Origin: Nocardia sp. BMG111209
Lineage (GTDB): Bacteria > Actinomycetota > Actinomycetes > Mycobacteriales > Mycobacteriaceae
Assembly (NCBI RefSeq): GCF_000381925.1
Contig: NZ_KB907308.1
Location: 1,426,001 to 1,490,000 of the forward strand
Length of the DNA: 64,000 nucleotides
Direction: 5' to 3'
Shown here: positions 1 to 8,929 of the stretch, one piece after another
Numbering within the stretch: position 1 is the stretch's first letter
Layout of the letters: the number at the start of each line of letters is the position of its first letter
The notes under the pieces: model-generated
Database searches by the model: none
The model's input: only the letters and a program-made list of their open reading frames with translations
Told to the model about the DNA's origin: nothing
Translations under genes and position numbers: made by a program

Positions 1-31
1 CGAACCAGAGGAAGGTGGTGACGATGGTCAT
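1..31 (-). CDS. Partial CDS (N-terminus only), unknown membrane-type protein
   Basis: Only the first ten codons are in the window, beginning with ATG on the minus strand at 31 and reading MTIVTTFLWF. A good ribosome-binding site (GAGGAG) lies a few bases upstream, so this is probably a real start. The hydrophobic residues suggest the first membrane segment of an integral membrane protein, but too little is visible to name a family. It follows the XRE regulator on the same strand with a gap of about 60 bases, so the two may be co-transcribed. Confidence 0.55.
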   Translation of the reverse strand, partial: MTIVTTFLWF

Positions 32-93
32 ACGGATACTCCTCGAGGTGATGGAAGTCGGTCGTCACTACCGACGGCACCGGCCGTCCTGAT

Positions 94-936
94 TCATCGG
101 CCCGCGCCGCCGCACAGCTGATGCAGGGCCGCCCGGCTCACGGGGTCGGCGGCCCGATAGATGACAACGTAGTGGTCCGGATGCTGTACCGGCACGAGCG
201 CCTCGAAATCGACGGTGAACCGCCCGACCTCGGGATGCAGGATGGTCTTCGCCCCACTGCCGTGCACCCGCACGTCACGATCGGCCCACATCGCCGCGAA
301 TTCCGCACTGCCGGAGACGAATTCGTCGATCCGCTCGGCCAGCTCCTCGTCGTCCGGATGTGCGGCCCAGGTGGCGCGGAGATCGGCGATGCACTCCCGC
401 AACCGCTCGTCGCGATCCGCATAGCGCTCACGCACCTCCGGATGGAACAGGAACAACCAGATCCCGTTGCGCTGCCGCACCGGCACCTCGCCGTAGTCCA
501 CGATCACCCGGGCCATCTCCGGATTCCAGGCCAGAATGTCGTTGCGGTGGTTGCGAACCATCGCCGGCAACGGCGACAGATCGGCGAGCAACCGAACCAG
601 CTCCGGCGGCGCCACGGCAACCGGCCGGCTGCCATGAGCCGGCCGCTGCTGAGCGAGATCGAACAGATAAGCCCGCTCGTCCGGAGCCAGCCGCAACGCC
701 CGCGACAACGCCTCCAGCACCTCGACCGAGGGCCGCAACCCCCGCGCCTGCTCCAGCCGCACCACGTATTCGGTGCTCACCCCGGCAAGCTCGGCAACCT
801 CTTCCCGCCGCAACCCCGGCGTCCGCCGCGCCCGCCGCCGCGCAGGCAGCCCGAAATCGTCCGGATCCAGACGCTCACGCCGGGCCCGCAGAAACGCCGC
901 CAGCTCCCGGGTCGTATCCACCGCACCGGTCGTCAT
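94..936 (-). CDS. XRE-family regulator with MmyB-like ligand-binding domain
   Basis: This 280-residue protein has a lambda-repressor-type helix-turn-helix in about residues 10-90 (it includes GLRREEVAELAGVS and YVVRLEQ). A C-terminal domain of the MmyB/PAS-like type follows and contains the typical NDILAWNP segment. Such proteins are usually one-component repressors of a divergently transcribed oxidoreductase, and here the neighbour is an aldo/keto reductase starting 119 bases away on the other strand. The ATG at 936 has no Shine-Dalgarno sequence. A TAGGAT box ends six bases before it, so the transcript is probably leaderless. The ligand is unknown. Confidence 0.9.
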   Translation of the reverse strand: MTTGAVDTTRELAAFLRARRERLDPDDFGLPARRRARRTPGLRREEVAELAGVSTEYVVRLEQARGLRPSVEVLEALSRALRLAPDERAYLFDLAQQRPAHGSRPVAVAPPELVRLLADLSPLPAMVRNHRNDILAWNPEMARVIVDYGEVPVRQRNGIWLFLFHPEVRERYADRDERLRECIADLRATWAAHPDDEELAERIDEFVSGSAEFAAMWADRDVRVHGSGAKTILHPEVGRFTVDFEALVPVQHPDHYVVIYRAADPVSRAALHQLCGGAGR

Positions 937-942
937 CCCTCG

Positions 943-948
943 ATCCTA
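943..948 (-). promoter_or_regulatory. -10 box of leaderless XRE regulator transcript
   Basis: TAGGAT on the minus strand is followed by six bases and then the ATG of the XRE regulator. This spacing puts the transcription start at or next to the start codon. It belongs to a set of similar TAnnnT boxes in this window. Confidence 0.55.
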
Positions 949-1054
949 CGGCGCACGGGTGGTACCGGCCTTACCAGGAAAAGCTCTCCCTTATCGAATA
1001 TCCCGGCGGTTCGCAGACTGGATCTCGAATCACGTAATCGAACAAGGAGACTCG

Positions 1055-2119
1055 ATGTCCCTCACGCTCGACACCTACCGGCTGCTCGGCCGTTCCGGCC
1101 TGCGGGTCTCACCGTTGGCGCTGGGCGCCATGACCTTCGGGGCGGACTGGGGCTGGGGCGCCGATACCGATGACGCGCGCAAACTCTTCGACACCTATGT
1201 CGGGCGCGGTGGCAATTTCATCGATACCGCCAGCATGTACACCGACGGCACCTCGGAGCGGCTGCTCGGGGAGTTCACTCGGGACAATCGCGAAAGTCTG
1301 GTGCTGGCAACGAAATACACGATGTTGCGGCGGCCCGGTGATCCGAATTCGGGTGGGAATCAGCGCAAGAGCATGTTCGCCTCGGTGGAGAACAGTCTGC
1401 GGCAACTGAACACCGATTACCTCGATCTGTTGTACCTGCATGCCTGGGACGCACTGACCCCGGTCGAGGAGATCCTGCGGGGGATGGATGATCTGGTGCG
1501 GCAGGGCAAGGTGTTGTACGTGGCGATCTCGGACGCGCCGGCCTGGCAGGTGGCGCGGATGCAGACGATCGCGGATCTGCGCGGCTGGTCGCCGCTGGTG
1601 GGGTTGCAGATCGAGTACAGCCTGCTCGAGCGGACCGTGGAGCGCGAGCTCATTCCGATGGCCCGCGAATTGGGGCTGGGTGTGATCCCCTGGTCGCCGT
1701 TGGCCAGTGGCGTGCTGACCGGGAAGTACGGTCGTGACGATCTCGGTGGCGAAGCGGTTGCCGCGCCGGAGGGCACTCGGAAGAATCTCGCGAAAGCCCA
1801 AGGGTCACTGACGGAACGGGGACTCGCCATCGCGGATGTGGTGCGGGAGGTGGCCGCCGAGCTGGGCCACAGCCCGGCTCAGGTGGCGCTGGCCTGGACG
1901 CTGCGCAATCCGGCGGTGACGGCGCCGATCATCGGGGCTCGCACGGCTGCGCAGCTCGAGGACAACCTCGGTGCGCTGGAGGTCGAATTCGAGGCCGATC
2001 ATCTGGCCCGATTGGACGCCGCCAGTGCGATCGAACTCGGCTTCCCGCACGAATTCCTGGACCGCGCGATGACCCGGGCGGTCACCTTCGGCGATCTGAA
2101 GATCGAGGCGCGGCGCTGA
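1055..2119 (+). CDS. Aldo/keto reductase
   Basis: This 354-residue NADPH-dependent oxidoreductase has the TIM-barrel signature of the aldo/keto reductase superfamily. The catalytic tetrad is visible: Asp in NFIDTASMY, the Tyr of that segment, Lys in LATKYTM and His in LLYLHAWD. The C-terminal SPAQVALAW and IIGARTAAQLEDN segments match the cofactor-binding loops. The start is the ATG at 1055, which has AAGGAG six bases upstream; the open frame continues further upstream but without conserved sequence. The physiological carbonyl substrate cannot be read from the sequence. It is divergent from the XRE/MmyB regulator, which probably controls it. Confidence 0.93.
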   Translation: MSLTLDTYRLLGRSGLRVSPLALGAMTFGADWGWGADTDDARKLFDTYVGRGGNFIDTASMYTDGTSERLLGEFTRDNRESLVLATKYTMLRRPGDPNSGGNQRKSMFASVENSLRQLNTDYLDLLYLHAWDALTPVEEILRGMDDLVRQGKVLYVAISDAPAWQVARMQTIADLRGWSPLVGLQIEYSLLERTVERELIPMARELGLGVIPWSPLASGVLTGKYGRDDLGGEAVAAPEGTRKNLAKAQGSLTERGLAIADVVREVAAELGHSPAQVALAWTLRNPAVTAPIIGARTAAQLEDNLGALEVEFEADHLARLDAASAIELGFPHEFLDRAMTRAVTFGDLKIEARR

Positions 2120-2171
2120 GGATCGCGCCGAGTCCGTGGCAACTCGCCGATGGGCCGCCCCGGCCGCAGCG

Positions 2172-2897
2172 TCAGGCGACCGCGTCGAGGAGGGTGTCCG
2201 CGGCGGTGCGGTAGCGGTCCGCGAGCAGGCGGACGACCGACGGGTGTACGCCGATGGGTTCGGCCACACCGTCGGCGCCGACGGTGTGCAGGCGCTGCTG
2301 GAAGAGTCCCTCGGCGAGCAGATACGAGCTGACGAAGACTCGTTTCGCACCCGATGCACGCAGTGCGGCAACCACTTCGGGGACACGCGGGGCACCGGTC
2401 GCGATGGTTGCGACCCGCACCGTGGCGTGCAGGAGGTCGCCCAGCAGGGCTCCCGCGCGCCGGACGTCGTGGCGCGCACGGGCATCCGAGGAGCCGGCGG
2501 CGGCGAGGACCACCGCGTCACCGGGTTGCCAACCGGCCGTGCGCAATCGGGCCCGGAGTACCCGGGCCAGGGCAGGGTCGGGGCCCATGGCCGGGGTGAC
2601 CGTCACGGCCGGGTGGCCGCTCTCGGTCACCTCGCGGGGTACGTCCCGGTACACGTGGTAGCCGGAGGCGAGGAAGGCCGGGACCACCACGGCCGGAATC
2701 GGATTCAGGTCGCGCAGGACCTCCGCCGGGGTCGGGCCGAGGACGTCGACGAATGCGGTTCGCACCATGGGTGCATCGGAATGTGATGCGCCGCAGCTCA
2801 ATTCGTGGCCGACTGCGGCTGCCAGGTCGCTCACCATCTGTACGCCCCGGGCGCTGCGGGTGCCGTGGGCGACCAGCAGCAGGGCGGGTGTGTTCAC
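2172..2897 (-). CDS. CbiX/SirB-like sirohydrochlorin chelatase family protein
   Basis: This protein of about 241 residues has two CbiX-like halves: an N-terminal LLVAHGTRS segment with a later ASGYHVYRDVP, and a second half starting near VLAAAGSSD. The family inserts metal into sirohydrochlorin. As the last gene of a nitrite-reductase operon, the likely job is ferrochelation for the siroheme of NirB. The GTG at 2897 is chosen because it overlaps the preceding stop codon as GTGA, giving translational coupling with the HemD-like gene. The frame could extend to 2981 but that would overlap conserved upstream coding sequence. The same pair lies beside the narK3 gene of M. tuberculosis (Rv0259c-Rv0260c, from memory). 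Confidence 0.85.
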   Translation of the reverse strand: MNTPALLLVAHGTRSARGVQMVSDLAAAVGHELSCGASHSDAPMVRTAFVDVLGPTPAEVLRDLNPIPAVVVPAFLASGYHVYRDVPREVTESGHPAVTVTPAMGPDPALARVLRARLRTAGWQPGDAVVLAAAGSSDARARHDVRRAGALLGDLLHATVRVATIATGAPRVPEVVAALRASGAKRVFVSSYLLAEGLFQQRLHTVGADGVAEPIGVHPSVVRLLADRYRTAADTLLDAVA

Positions 2898-4099
2898 CAA
2901 TCTCCCGTCACGGGGGCGAGCCGGCGCGGGCGCAGCGACGGAGCGTAGCCCACCGGCGGGCGTGGGTTGTTGTCGATGCACTCGGCCGGATCCAGGGCCA
3001 GCCGGTAGCCCCGTTTCACCACGGTCTGAATGGCTTTCGGGGAGCCGAGACCGGCGCGCAGGCGGGCGATGCCGGTCTCCACCGCATGCGTGTCGTCACC
3101 GCCGCCGGGCAGGGCGGCGAGCAGATCCTCGCGGGACACCACTCGGCCGGGTTGCCGGGCCAGTGCGCGCATCAGGGCCATCGGGGCGGGGGCGAGCTGC
3201 CGGACGGTGCCGTCCACCACGACGCAGCCGCCGCGCACGCTCAGGATGTGGCCGCCGGCGTGGATCTTGTTGGCGCGCCGGGGAAGTTCCTCGGCGACGT
3301 GGCGGGCCAGCGCGCCCAGGCGGGCACGGCCGGGCGAGGTGGTGGCCACGCCGAGTTCCTCCAGCGGGGCCGCGGTGATCGGGCCGACGCAGGCGGGCAG
3401 GACGCGGGTGCGGAAGGCGTGCACGACGGCGTCGAGCAGGCCGGTTTCCTTGGCGCGCATCAGCAGTGAGGCCACCGCGGGGGCGCTGGTGAAGGTCACG
3501 CAGTCCAGGCCGAAGGTGACGATCGCCTCGATCAGGCGGTCCATCGGCTGCCGATCCTCCGGCGGTATCCAGCGATACACCGGCACCGGTACGACATCCG
3601 CTCCGGCGCAACGCAATACCTCGCAGAAGTCCGGTACCGGCTCCCATTCGGTGGTGGCGCCGTGCAATTGGACCGCGATGCGGACGCCTTCGACGCCCTC
3701 GCCGAGCAGGTGGTCGAGCACCTCGGCCGAGGATTCCGAGGCCGGGGACCATTCCTCGCGCAGCTCCGCGGCGCGGATGGCGCCCTTGGCCTTCGGGCCG
3801 CGGGCGAGCAAGCGGGTGCCGGCCAGTGTGGTGCGCAGATCCTCGGCCAAGCCCCAGCCCTCCGCGGCCTCCATCCAGCCGCGGAAGCCGATCCCGGTGG
3901 TGGCGACCGCCACCTGCGGCGGGTCGGTGACCAACTGCCGGGTGACCCGCTCCAGTTCGGTGTCGTCGGCCAGGGGGATGATCCGGATCGCCGGGGCGGC
4001 GACCACGATCGCGCCCCGGCGGGACAGCAGCGTGCCGAGTTCGTCGGCGCGCCGCGCGGCGGTCACACCGACGGTGAAACCGTCCAGCTCTCCCGTCAC
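2894..4099 (-). CDS. Uroporphyrinogen-III synthase fused to a winged-helix DNA-binding domain
   Basis: This 401-residue protein joins a HemD-type domain (residues about 1-270) to a C-terminal OmpR/PhoB-type winged helix (about 290-385; it includes LARQPGRVVSREDLLAALPGG and VETGIARLRAGLG). HemD cyclises hydroxymethylbilane to uroporphyrinogen III, the precursor of siroheme. The winged helix suggests a regulatory role as well, and similar fusions (Rv0260c type) are annotated as regulators. The gene overlaps nirD upstream and cbiX downstream by GTGA junctions, so the proteins are translationally coupled. Whether the HemD half is still catalytic is not decidable here. Confidence 0.85.
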   Translation of the reverse strand: MTGELDGFTVGVTAARRADELGTLLSRRGAIVVAAPAIRIIPLADDTELERVTRQLVTDPPQVAVATTGIGFRGWMEAAEGWGLAEDLRTTLAGTRLLARGPKAKGAIRAAELREEWSPASESSAEVLDHLLGEGVEGVRIAVQLHGATTEWEPVPDFCEVLRCAGADVVPVPVYRWIPPEDRQPMDRLIEAIVTFGLDCVTFTSAPAVASLLMRAKETGLLDAVVHAFRTRVLPACVGPITAAPLEELGVATTSPGRARLGALARHVAEELPRRANKIHAGGHILSVRGGCVVVDGTVRQLAPAPMALMRALARQPGRVVSREDLLAALPGGGDDTHAVETGIARLRAGLGSPKAIQTVVKRGYRLALDPAECIDNNPRPPVGYAPSLRPRRLAPVTGDW

Positions 4100-4497
4100 G
4101 GTAGCTCCGCCGGTTCGCCCGGCGCGACCGGCTCGTTCGAGACGGAGACGACCCCGTCCGACAATCGGACGGCGTACACCGGAAGCGTGACGGCCCCGTC
4201 GTCCAGGCAGCGGCCGTCCAGCAGCGAGAAGGCCTGCTTCAGCAGCGGCGACGCCACGATCGGCACGCCGCCGCGGTCGCCGACGATACCGCGCGACATC
4301 ACCGCGGCCCGGCCGAACGGATCGATATTGCCGACGGCGTACAGCGAACCGTCCGGCAACAGGAACAGCGCGGCCTGCCGGCCACCTTTCAGCAACACCG
4401 CCACGCCGCGGCCGGAGATCAGATAGTCGAGCCGGCAGGCCTGGGTCCAGCCGGTGGTGGTGACCTGCGTGGGCACGGTCGTATCGATAACGGTCAT
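4096..4497 (-). CDS. nirD: Nitrite reductase (NADH) small subunit
   Basis: This 133-residue Rieske-like NirD subunit partners NirB in assimilatory reduction of nitrite to ammonium. Recognisable segments are VAVLLKGGRQAALF, YAVGNIDPFGRAAVMSRG and VPIVASPLLKQAFSL. As is usual for NirD, the Rieske cysteines are absent. The ATG at 4497 has GGAGGAG directly upstream; a longer frame to 4578 lacks support. The stop overlaps the HemD-like start by GTGA. The 112-base gap to nirB contains a short perfect stem (ACCGGCC/GGCCGGT, 4582-4596) that could modulate the NirB:NirD ratio, but this is speculative. Confidence 0.92.
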   Translation of the reverse strand: MTVIDTTVPTQVTTTGWTQACRLDYLISGRGVAVLLKGGRQAALFLLPDGSLYAVGNIDPFGRAAVMSRGIVGDRGGVPIVASPLLKQAFSLLDGRCLDDGAVTLPVYAVRLSDGVVSVSNEPVAPGEPAELP

Positions 4498-4609
4498 CGG
4501 TAGCTCTCCTCCGAACGCCTTACCTAGTTGGTACCGGCACGCTGTTTCCGGGCGATTACGCGCCCATTTCTCCCGCATGGCACCGGCCGGGCCGGTTGTG
4601 ACCCGAATC

Positions 4610-7150
4610 TCACCGGGCCGCGGGGCCTTCCGCGAAACCGGGCATACCGAGCAGAACGGGCGTCTTGCGCTCGCCGCTGTCGTCGAACGTGATCGTCGGA
4701 TCGGGCTCGTCGGGCGCGTTCACGAAGGAGACGAAGCGCGACAGTTTCGCCGGATCGTCGAGCACCGCGGCCCACTCGTCGCGGTAGCCGGCAACATGCT
4801 GCGCCATCGCCGCCTCCAACTCGGCCGCGATACCCAGCGCATCGTCGCATACGACCGACTTCAGATAGTCGAGGCCGCCCTCGAGCGCCTCCTGCCACGG
4901 CGCGGTGCGCTGCAGCCGGTCCGCGGTGCGGATGTAGAACATCAGGTAGCGGTCGATGTACCTGATCAGCGTCTCGTCGTCGAGATCGCCGGCCAGCAGC
5001 ACCGCGTGCTTCGGGCTGAGACCGCCGTTGCCGCCGACGTACAGGTTCCAGCCGTGCTCGGTGGCGATGACGCCGACATCCTTGCCGCGCGCCTCCGCGC
5101 ATTCGCGGGCACAGCCGGACACCGCCAGCTTCAGCTTGTGCGGCGAGCGCAGGCCGCGGTACCGCTTCTCCAGCAGTACGGCCATGCCGACCGAATCCTG
5201 CTGGCCGTAGCGGCACCAGGTCGAGCCGACGCAGCTCTTCACCGTGCGCAGCGACTTGCCGTAGGCGTGCCCGGACTCCATGCCGGCGTCGACCAGCCGC
5301 TGCCAGATCTTCGGCAGCTGCTCCACCCGCGCGCCGAACAGGTCGATGCGCTGGCCGCCGGTCACCTTCACGTAGAGGCCGAAATCCTTTGCGATGCTGC
5401 CGATCTCGATGAGCTGATCGGCGGTCACCTCGCCGCCGGGCATCCGCGGCACCACCGAATAGGTGCCGTTCTTCTGCATGTTCGCCAGGAAGTGGTCGTT
5501 GGTGTCCTGCAGCGCCGCCTGCTCGCCGTCGAGGATGTGATCGCTCGAGGTGGAGGCCAGGATCGACGCCACCGTGGGCTTGCAGATGTCGCAGCCCATA
5601 CCGCGGCCGTGCCGGCCGATCAGCTGGGAGAACGTCCGGATGCCGGTGGTCTGCACGATGTGGAACAGCTCCTGCCGGGACTGGTCGAAGTGCTCGCACA
5701 GCGCCTTCGACATCGCCACACCGGACTGCTCCAGCAGCTTCTTCAGCATGGGAACGCAACCGCCGCACGAGGTTCCGGCCTTGGTGCAGCTCTTGATCGC
5801 CGGTACGTCGCAGGCGCCCTCGTGGATCGCGCCGACGATGGCGCCCTTGCTCACGTTGTTGCAGGAGCAGATCTGGGCCTCGTCGGGCAGCGCGTCGGCG
5901 CCGAGTTCGGCGCCGGCCGGGGAGATCAGCGCCGCCGGTTCGGCGGGCAGTTCGCTGCCCACCAGCGGCCGCAGCGCCGCGTACGCCGAGGCGTCGCCGA
6001 CCAGGATGCCGCCGAGCAGGGTCTTCGCGTCGTCGGAGACCACCAGCTTGGCGTAGGTGCCGCGCGCCGCGTCGTGCAGCACCACCGACAGCGCACCCTC
6101 GGTGACGCCGTGCGCGTCGCCGAAGCTGGCCACGTCGACGCCGAGCAGTTTCAGCTTGGTGGACATGTCGGCGCCCGGGAATTCGCCACTGCCGCCGAGC
6201 AATCGGTCGACGGCGACCTCCGCGGTCGTGTAGCCCGGGGCCACCAGGCCGTAGCAGCTACCCTCGACCGCCGCGACCTCGCCGACGGCCAGGATGTGCG
6301 GATCGGAGGTCCGCATCCCGAGGTCGGTGATCACGCCGCCGCGCGGGCCGACCTCGAGGCCGGCGTCGCGGGCGAGCTGGTCGCGCGGCCGGACACCGGC
6401 GGAGAAGACCACCAGCGCGGCGTCGATCACCGATTCGTCCGACAGCGTGATCCGAAGTCCCGCACCGTCTTCCGCGGGTTCGATGGCCGAGGTGCCGACG
6501 CCGGTGTGCACCTGCAGGCCCAGATCGGTGACCAGGCGCTCGAGGATCGCGCCGCCGCCCTCGTCGACCTGGGCCGGCATCAGCCGGGTGTTGTACTCGA
6601 CGACGTGCGGGGTCATGCCCAGCAGCCGCAGCGCGTTGGCGGCCTCCAGGCCCAGCAGACCGCCACCGACGACCACACCGACCGCGCCGGGACCGGCCGC
6701 CTGCGCGGTGGCCCGGATGCCGTCGAGATCCTCGAGCGTCCGGTAGACGAAGCAGGCCGGCAGGTCGTGCCCGGGGACCGGGGGCACGAACGGGTACGAG
6801 CCGGTGGCCAGCACCAGCGCGTCGTAGCCGACGACGTCACCGGTCGAGGTGGTGACCTTGCGGGCGGCGCGGTCGATCGTGTCGGCGCGCGCGCCGAGCC
6901 GCAGGTCCACCAGATCGTCGCCGGCGTACTCGTTACCGGGCAGCGCCAGCTGCGCGGCATCCCAGCTGCCGACATAGGACGACAATCCGACCCGATCGTA
7001 GGCGGGCAGCGACTCCTCACCGAGGATCACGACCTGCCAGCGGCCGTCGAGGTCCCGGGCCCGCAGCGCCTCCACGAAGCGGTGGCCGACCATCCCGTGT
7101 CCGGCCACGACCACGGTCTTGCGGTCACCGGGTTCCAGTGCGGCGTTCAT
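4610..7150 (-). CDS. nirB: Nitrite reductase (NADH) large subunit
   Basis: This 846-residue NirB transfers electrons from NADH through FAD, [2Fe-2S] and [4Fe-4S]-siroheme to nitrite, giving ammonium in the cytoplasm. The domains in order are a FAD/NAD pyridine-nucleotide oxidoreductase (VVVAGHGMVGHRFVEAL near the N-terminus), a BFD-type [2Fe-2S] domain (ICSCNNVSKG and CTKAGTSCGGC), and a ferredoxin-like/siroheme module with CVGSTWCRYG and VSGCARECAEARG carrying the four cluster cysteines. The ATG at 7150 follows an AAAGGA ribosome-binding site. The frame stays open to 7507 but conservation begins at MNAALEPGDR. It sits in the narK-nirB-nirD-hemD-cbiX operon. Confidence 0.96.
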   Translation of the reverse strand: MNAALEPGDRKTVVVAGHGMVGHRFVEALRARDLDGRWQVVILGEESLPAYDRVGLSSYVGSWDAAQLALPGNEYAGDDLVDLRLGARADTIDRAARKVTTSTGDVVGYDALVLATGSYPFVPPVPGHDLPACFVYRTLEDLDGIRATAQAAGPGAVGVVVGGGLLGLEAANALRLLGMTPHVVEYNTRLMPAQVDEGGGAILERLVTDLGLQVHTGVGTSAIEPAEDGAGLRITLSDESVIDAALVVFSAGVRPRDQLARDAGLEVGPRGGVITDLGMRTSDPHILAVGEVAAVEGSCYGLVAPGYTTAEVAVDRLLGGSGEFPGADMSTKLKLLGVDVASFGDAHGVTEGALSVVLHDAARGTYAKLVVSDDAKTLLGGILVGDASAYAALRPLVGSELPAEPAALISPAGAELGADALPDEAQICSCNNVSKGAIVGAIHEGACDVPAIKSCTKAGTSCGGCVPMLKKLLEQSGVAMSKALCEHFDQSRQELFHIVQTTGIRTFSQLIGRHGRGMGCDICKPTVASILASTSSDHILDGEQAALQDTNDHFLANMQKNGTYSVVPRMPGGEVTADQLIEIGSIAKDFGLYVKVTGGQRIDLFGARVEQLPKIWQRLVDAGMESGHAYGKSLRTVKSCVGSTWCRYGQQDSVGMAVLLEKRYRGLRSPHKLKLAVSGCARECAEARGKDVGVIATEHGWNLYVGGNGGLSPKHAVLLAGDLDDETLIRYIDRYLMFYIRTADRLQRTAPWQEALEGGLDYLKSVVCDDALGIAAELEAAMAQHVAGYRDEWAAVLDDPAKLSRFVSFVNAPDEPDPTITFDDSGERKTPVLLGMPGFAEGPAAR

Positions 7151-7185
7151 GCTCTGTCCTTTGCGGTATCGGGTCGGATGTCGGT

Positions 7186-8676
7186 TCAGCGGGCGGTGTC
7201 GCGCACGACGGCGCCACCGTCGTGCGATTCGGCTTCCAGGACCAGCGCCTCGGCCTCGGTCACCACCGCGGCCGCGGTGGGCGCCTCCTCCGGGCGGGTC
7301 ACGCCGCGGCCGCTCGGGCGCCGCAGGAACACCGCCCAGCAGACCAGCGCGCAGACCAGGTAGAAGACCGTGAACACCCAGAACGCCGTGGTGGCCGACT
7401 TGGTGGCGGAGTACGAGGAGCGCAGCACCAGGTTGATACCCACGCCGCCGAGGGCGCCGATCGCGCCGACGACACCGATCAGAGCGCCGGAGGTGTTCTG
7501 CGACCACGCCGCACGAGCGGCCGGATCCAGTTGCAGGCTACGGGATTTCGCGTCGAACACGGACGGGATGATCTTGGTGACCGCGCCGTTGCCGATGCCC
7601 GACACCAGGAACAGGATGATGAATCCGATCACCAGCGCGACCATCACGCCGCCCTTGGGGGCGTGCTTGTGCCCGTCGGCGACGTGGCTGGCCAAGGCCA
7701 CCACGATCGCGCCGGCCGTCATCGCGAGGAAGGTGTACAGCGTCACCTTGCTGCCGCCGATCTTGTCGGCCCACTTGCCACCGTACGGCCGCGACAGCGA
7801 GCCCAGCAGCGGTCCGATGAAGGCGATCTGCGCGGCGTGCAGGGCGGCCGCGGCGACCTTCGCGCCACCGGCGATGAAACCGATCTGCAGCACCTGGCCG
7901 AAGGCGAAGCCGTAACCGATGAACGAACCGAAGGTGCCGATGTACAGGAACGCGATGGCCCAGGACTGCGGCACCTTCAGCGCGGTCAGCATGTAGCCGT
8001 AATCCGCCTTCTGATTGCGGACGTTGTTCATGTTCAGCGCCGCGCCGACCGCCGCGAGCACGATCAGCACCAGGTACACCAGGCAGACCACCGAGGCGTG
8101 CCCGTAGGCGCTGCCCAGCGTCGCGATGACGGCCAGGCCGATCAGCTGGATCGCCGGTACGCCGATATTGCCGCCACCGGCGTTCATGCCCAGCGCCCAG
8201 CCCTTGCGCCGCTGCGGGTAGAACACGTTGATATTCGCCATCGACGACGCGAAATTGCCGCCGCCCAGACCGGCGAATGCCGCGATGATCAGAAATGTCG
8301 TGTACGAGGTGCCCGGGTGATTGATGAAATACAGCGTCAGCAACGTCGGGACCAACAGTGCGAGTGCGCTGAAGATGGTCCAGTTGCGACCGCCGAACTT
8401 CGCGGTGGCCACGGTGTAGGGAACGCGCAGTATGCCGCCGACCAGCGTCGGGATCGCGCCGAGGAAGAATTTTCCGGCCGGGTCGATGTGGAACACATCG
8501 GTCGGCATGAACAGCACCATCACCGACCAGATCGACCACACCGAGAAGCCGACGTGCTCGGCGAACACCGACCAGATCAGGTTGCGGCGCGCGATACCCT
8601 CACCGCCGGCCTCCCAGGCCTCGACGTCCTCGGCATCCCAATGGTCGATGTCGTGATTGCGTGGCAACGTGGTCAA
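7186..8676 (-). CDS. narK: Nitrate/nitrite transporter, NarK/NasA type MFS
   Basis: This integral membrane protein of about 496 residues has 12 predicted helices and belongs to the NNP branch of the major facilitator superfamily. The family signature near GLGGGNFASSMANINVFYP, with GMNAGGGNIGVPAIQL following, is characteristic of nitrate/nitrite carriers. It imports nitrate (or exports nitrite) for the adjacent NirBD. The start is a TTG at 8676, because a consensus AGGAGG lies six bases upstream; a TTG at 8706 would have no ribosome-binding site. It is the first gene of the nitrite operon, and a GlnR-type box lies about 130 bases upstream. Confidence 0.94.
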   Translation of the reverse strand: MTTLPRNHDIDHWDAEDVEAWEAGGEGIARRNLIWSVFAEHVGFSVWSIWSVMVLFMPTDVFHIDPAGKFFLGAIPTLVGGILRVPYTVATAKFGGRNWTIFSALALLVPTLLTLYFINHPGTSYTTFLIIAAFAGLGGGNFASSMANINVFYPQRRKGWALGMNAGGGNIGVPAIQLIGLAVIATLGSAYGHASVVCLVYLVLIVLAAVGAALNMNNVRNQKADYGYMLTALKVPQSWAIAFLYIGTFGSFIGYGFAFGQVLQIGFIAGGAKVAAAALHAAQIAFIGPLLGSLSRPYGGKWADKIGGSKVTLYTFLAMTAGAIVVALASHVADGHKHAPKGGVMVALVIGFIILFLVSGIGNGAVTKIIPSVFDAKSRSLQLDPAARAAWSQNTSGALIGVVGAIGALGGVGINLVLRSSYSATKSATTAFWVFTVFYLVCALVCWAVFLRRPSGRGVTRPEEAPTAAAVVTEAEALVLEAESHDGGAVVRDTAR

Positions 8677-8804
8677 CTCGGGCCTCCTGAAATCTGGGTG
8701 GCCCAACCGTAGGAAACGGGTATTGCGGCGATGCTGCGCGAAATCACCGGTGCATCAACGGTTGCTCACGTGGTTTCGGGGGCTCCGGTGAGAAGGAAGC
8801 CATT

Positions 8805-8820
8805 GTTTCGTGCGTGTGAC
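8805..8820 (-). promoter_or_regulatory. GlnR-type box upstream of narK-nirBD
   Basis: On the minus strand the sequence is GTCAC-N6-GAAAC, an exact match to the published actinobacterial GlnR half-site pair gTnAC-n6-GaAAC. It lies about 130 bases upstream of the narK start, a usual place for activation of nitrate assimilation genes under nitrogen limitation. Binding by GlnR is inferred. The rest of 8677-8929 holds no gene. Confidence 0.6.
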
Positions 8821-8929
8821 ACCAGCGTTGCCGTGGGTCAAGAAGCGCCGACAATCGCACGTCGGAGCATTGAGAGCGTGTGTTCTCGCCCACAAACGAT
8901 TGCCCCCGAGGGACATGATGCTCCGGCCC

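Noticed and set aside
4454..7363. A 969-codon open frame on the plus strand
   Set aside because: It is antisense to nirB, which has all catalytic motifs. The translation has no family features and is His/Gly/Gln-rich as expected of a shadow.
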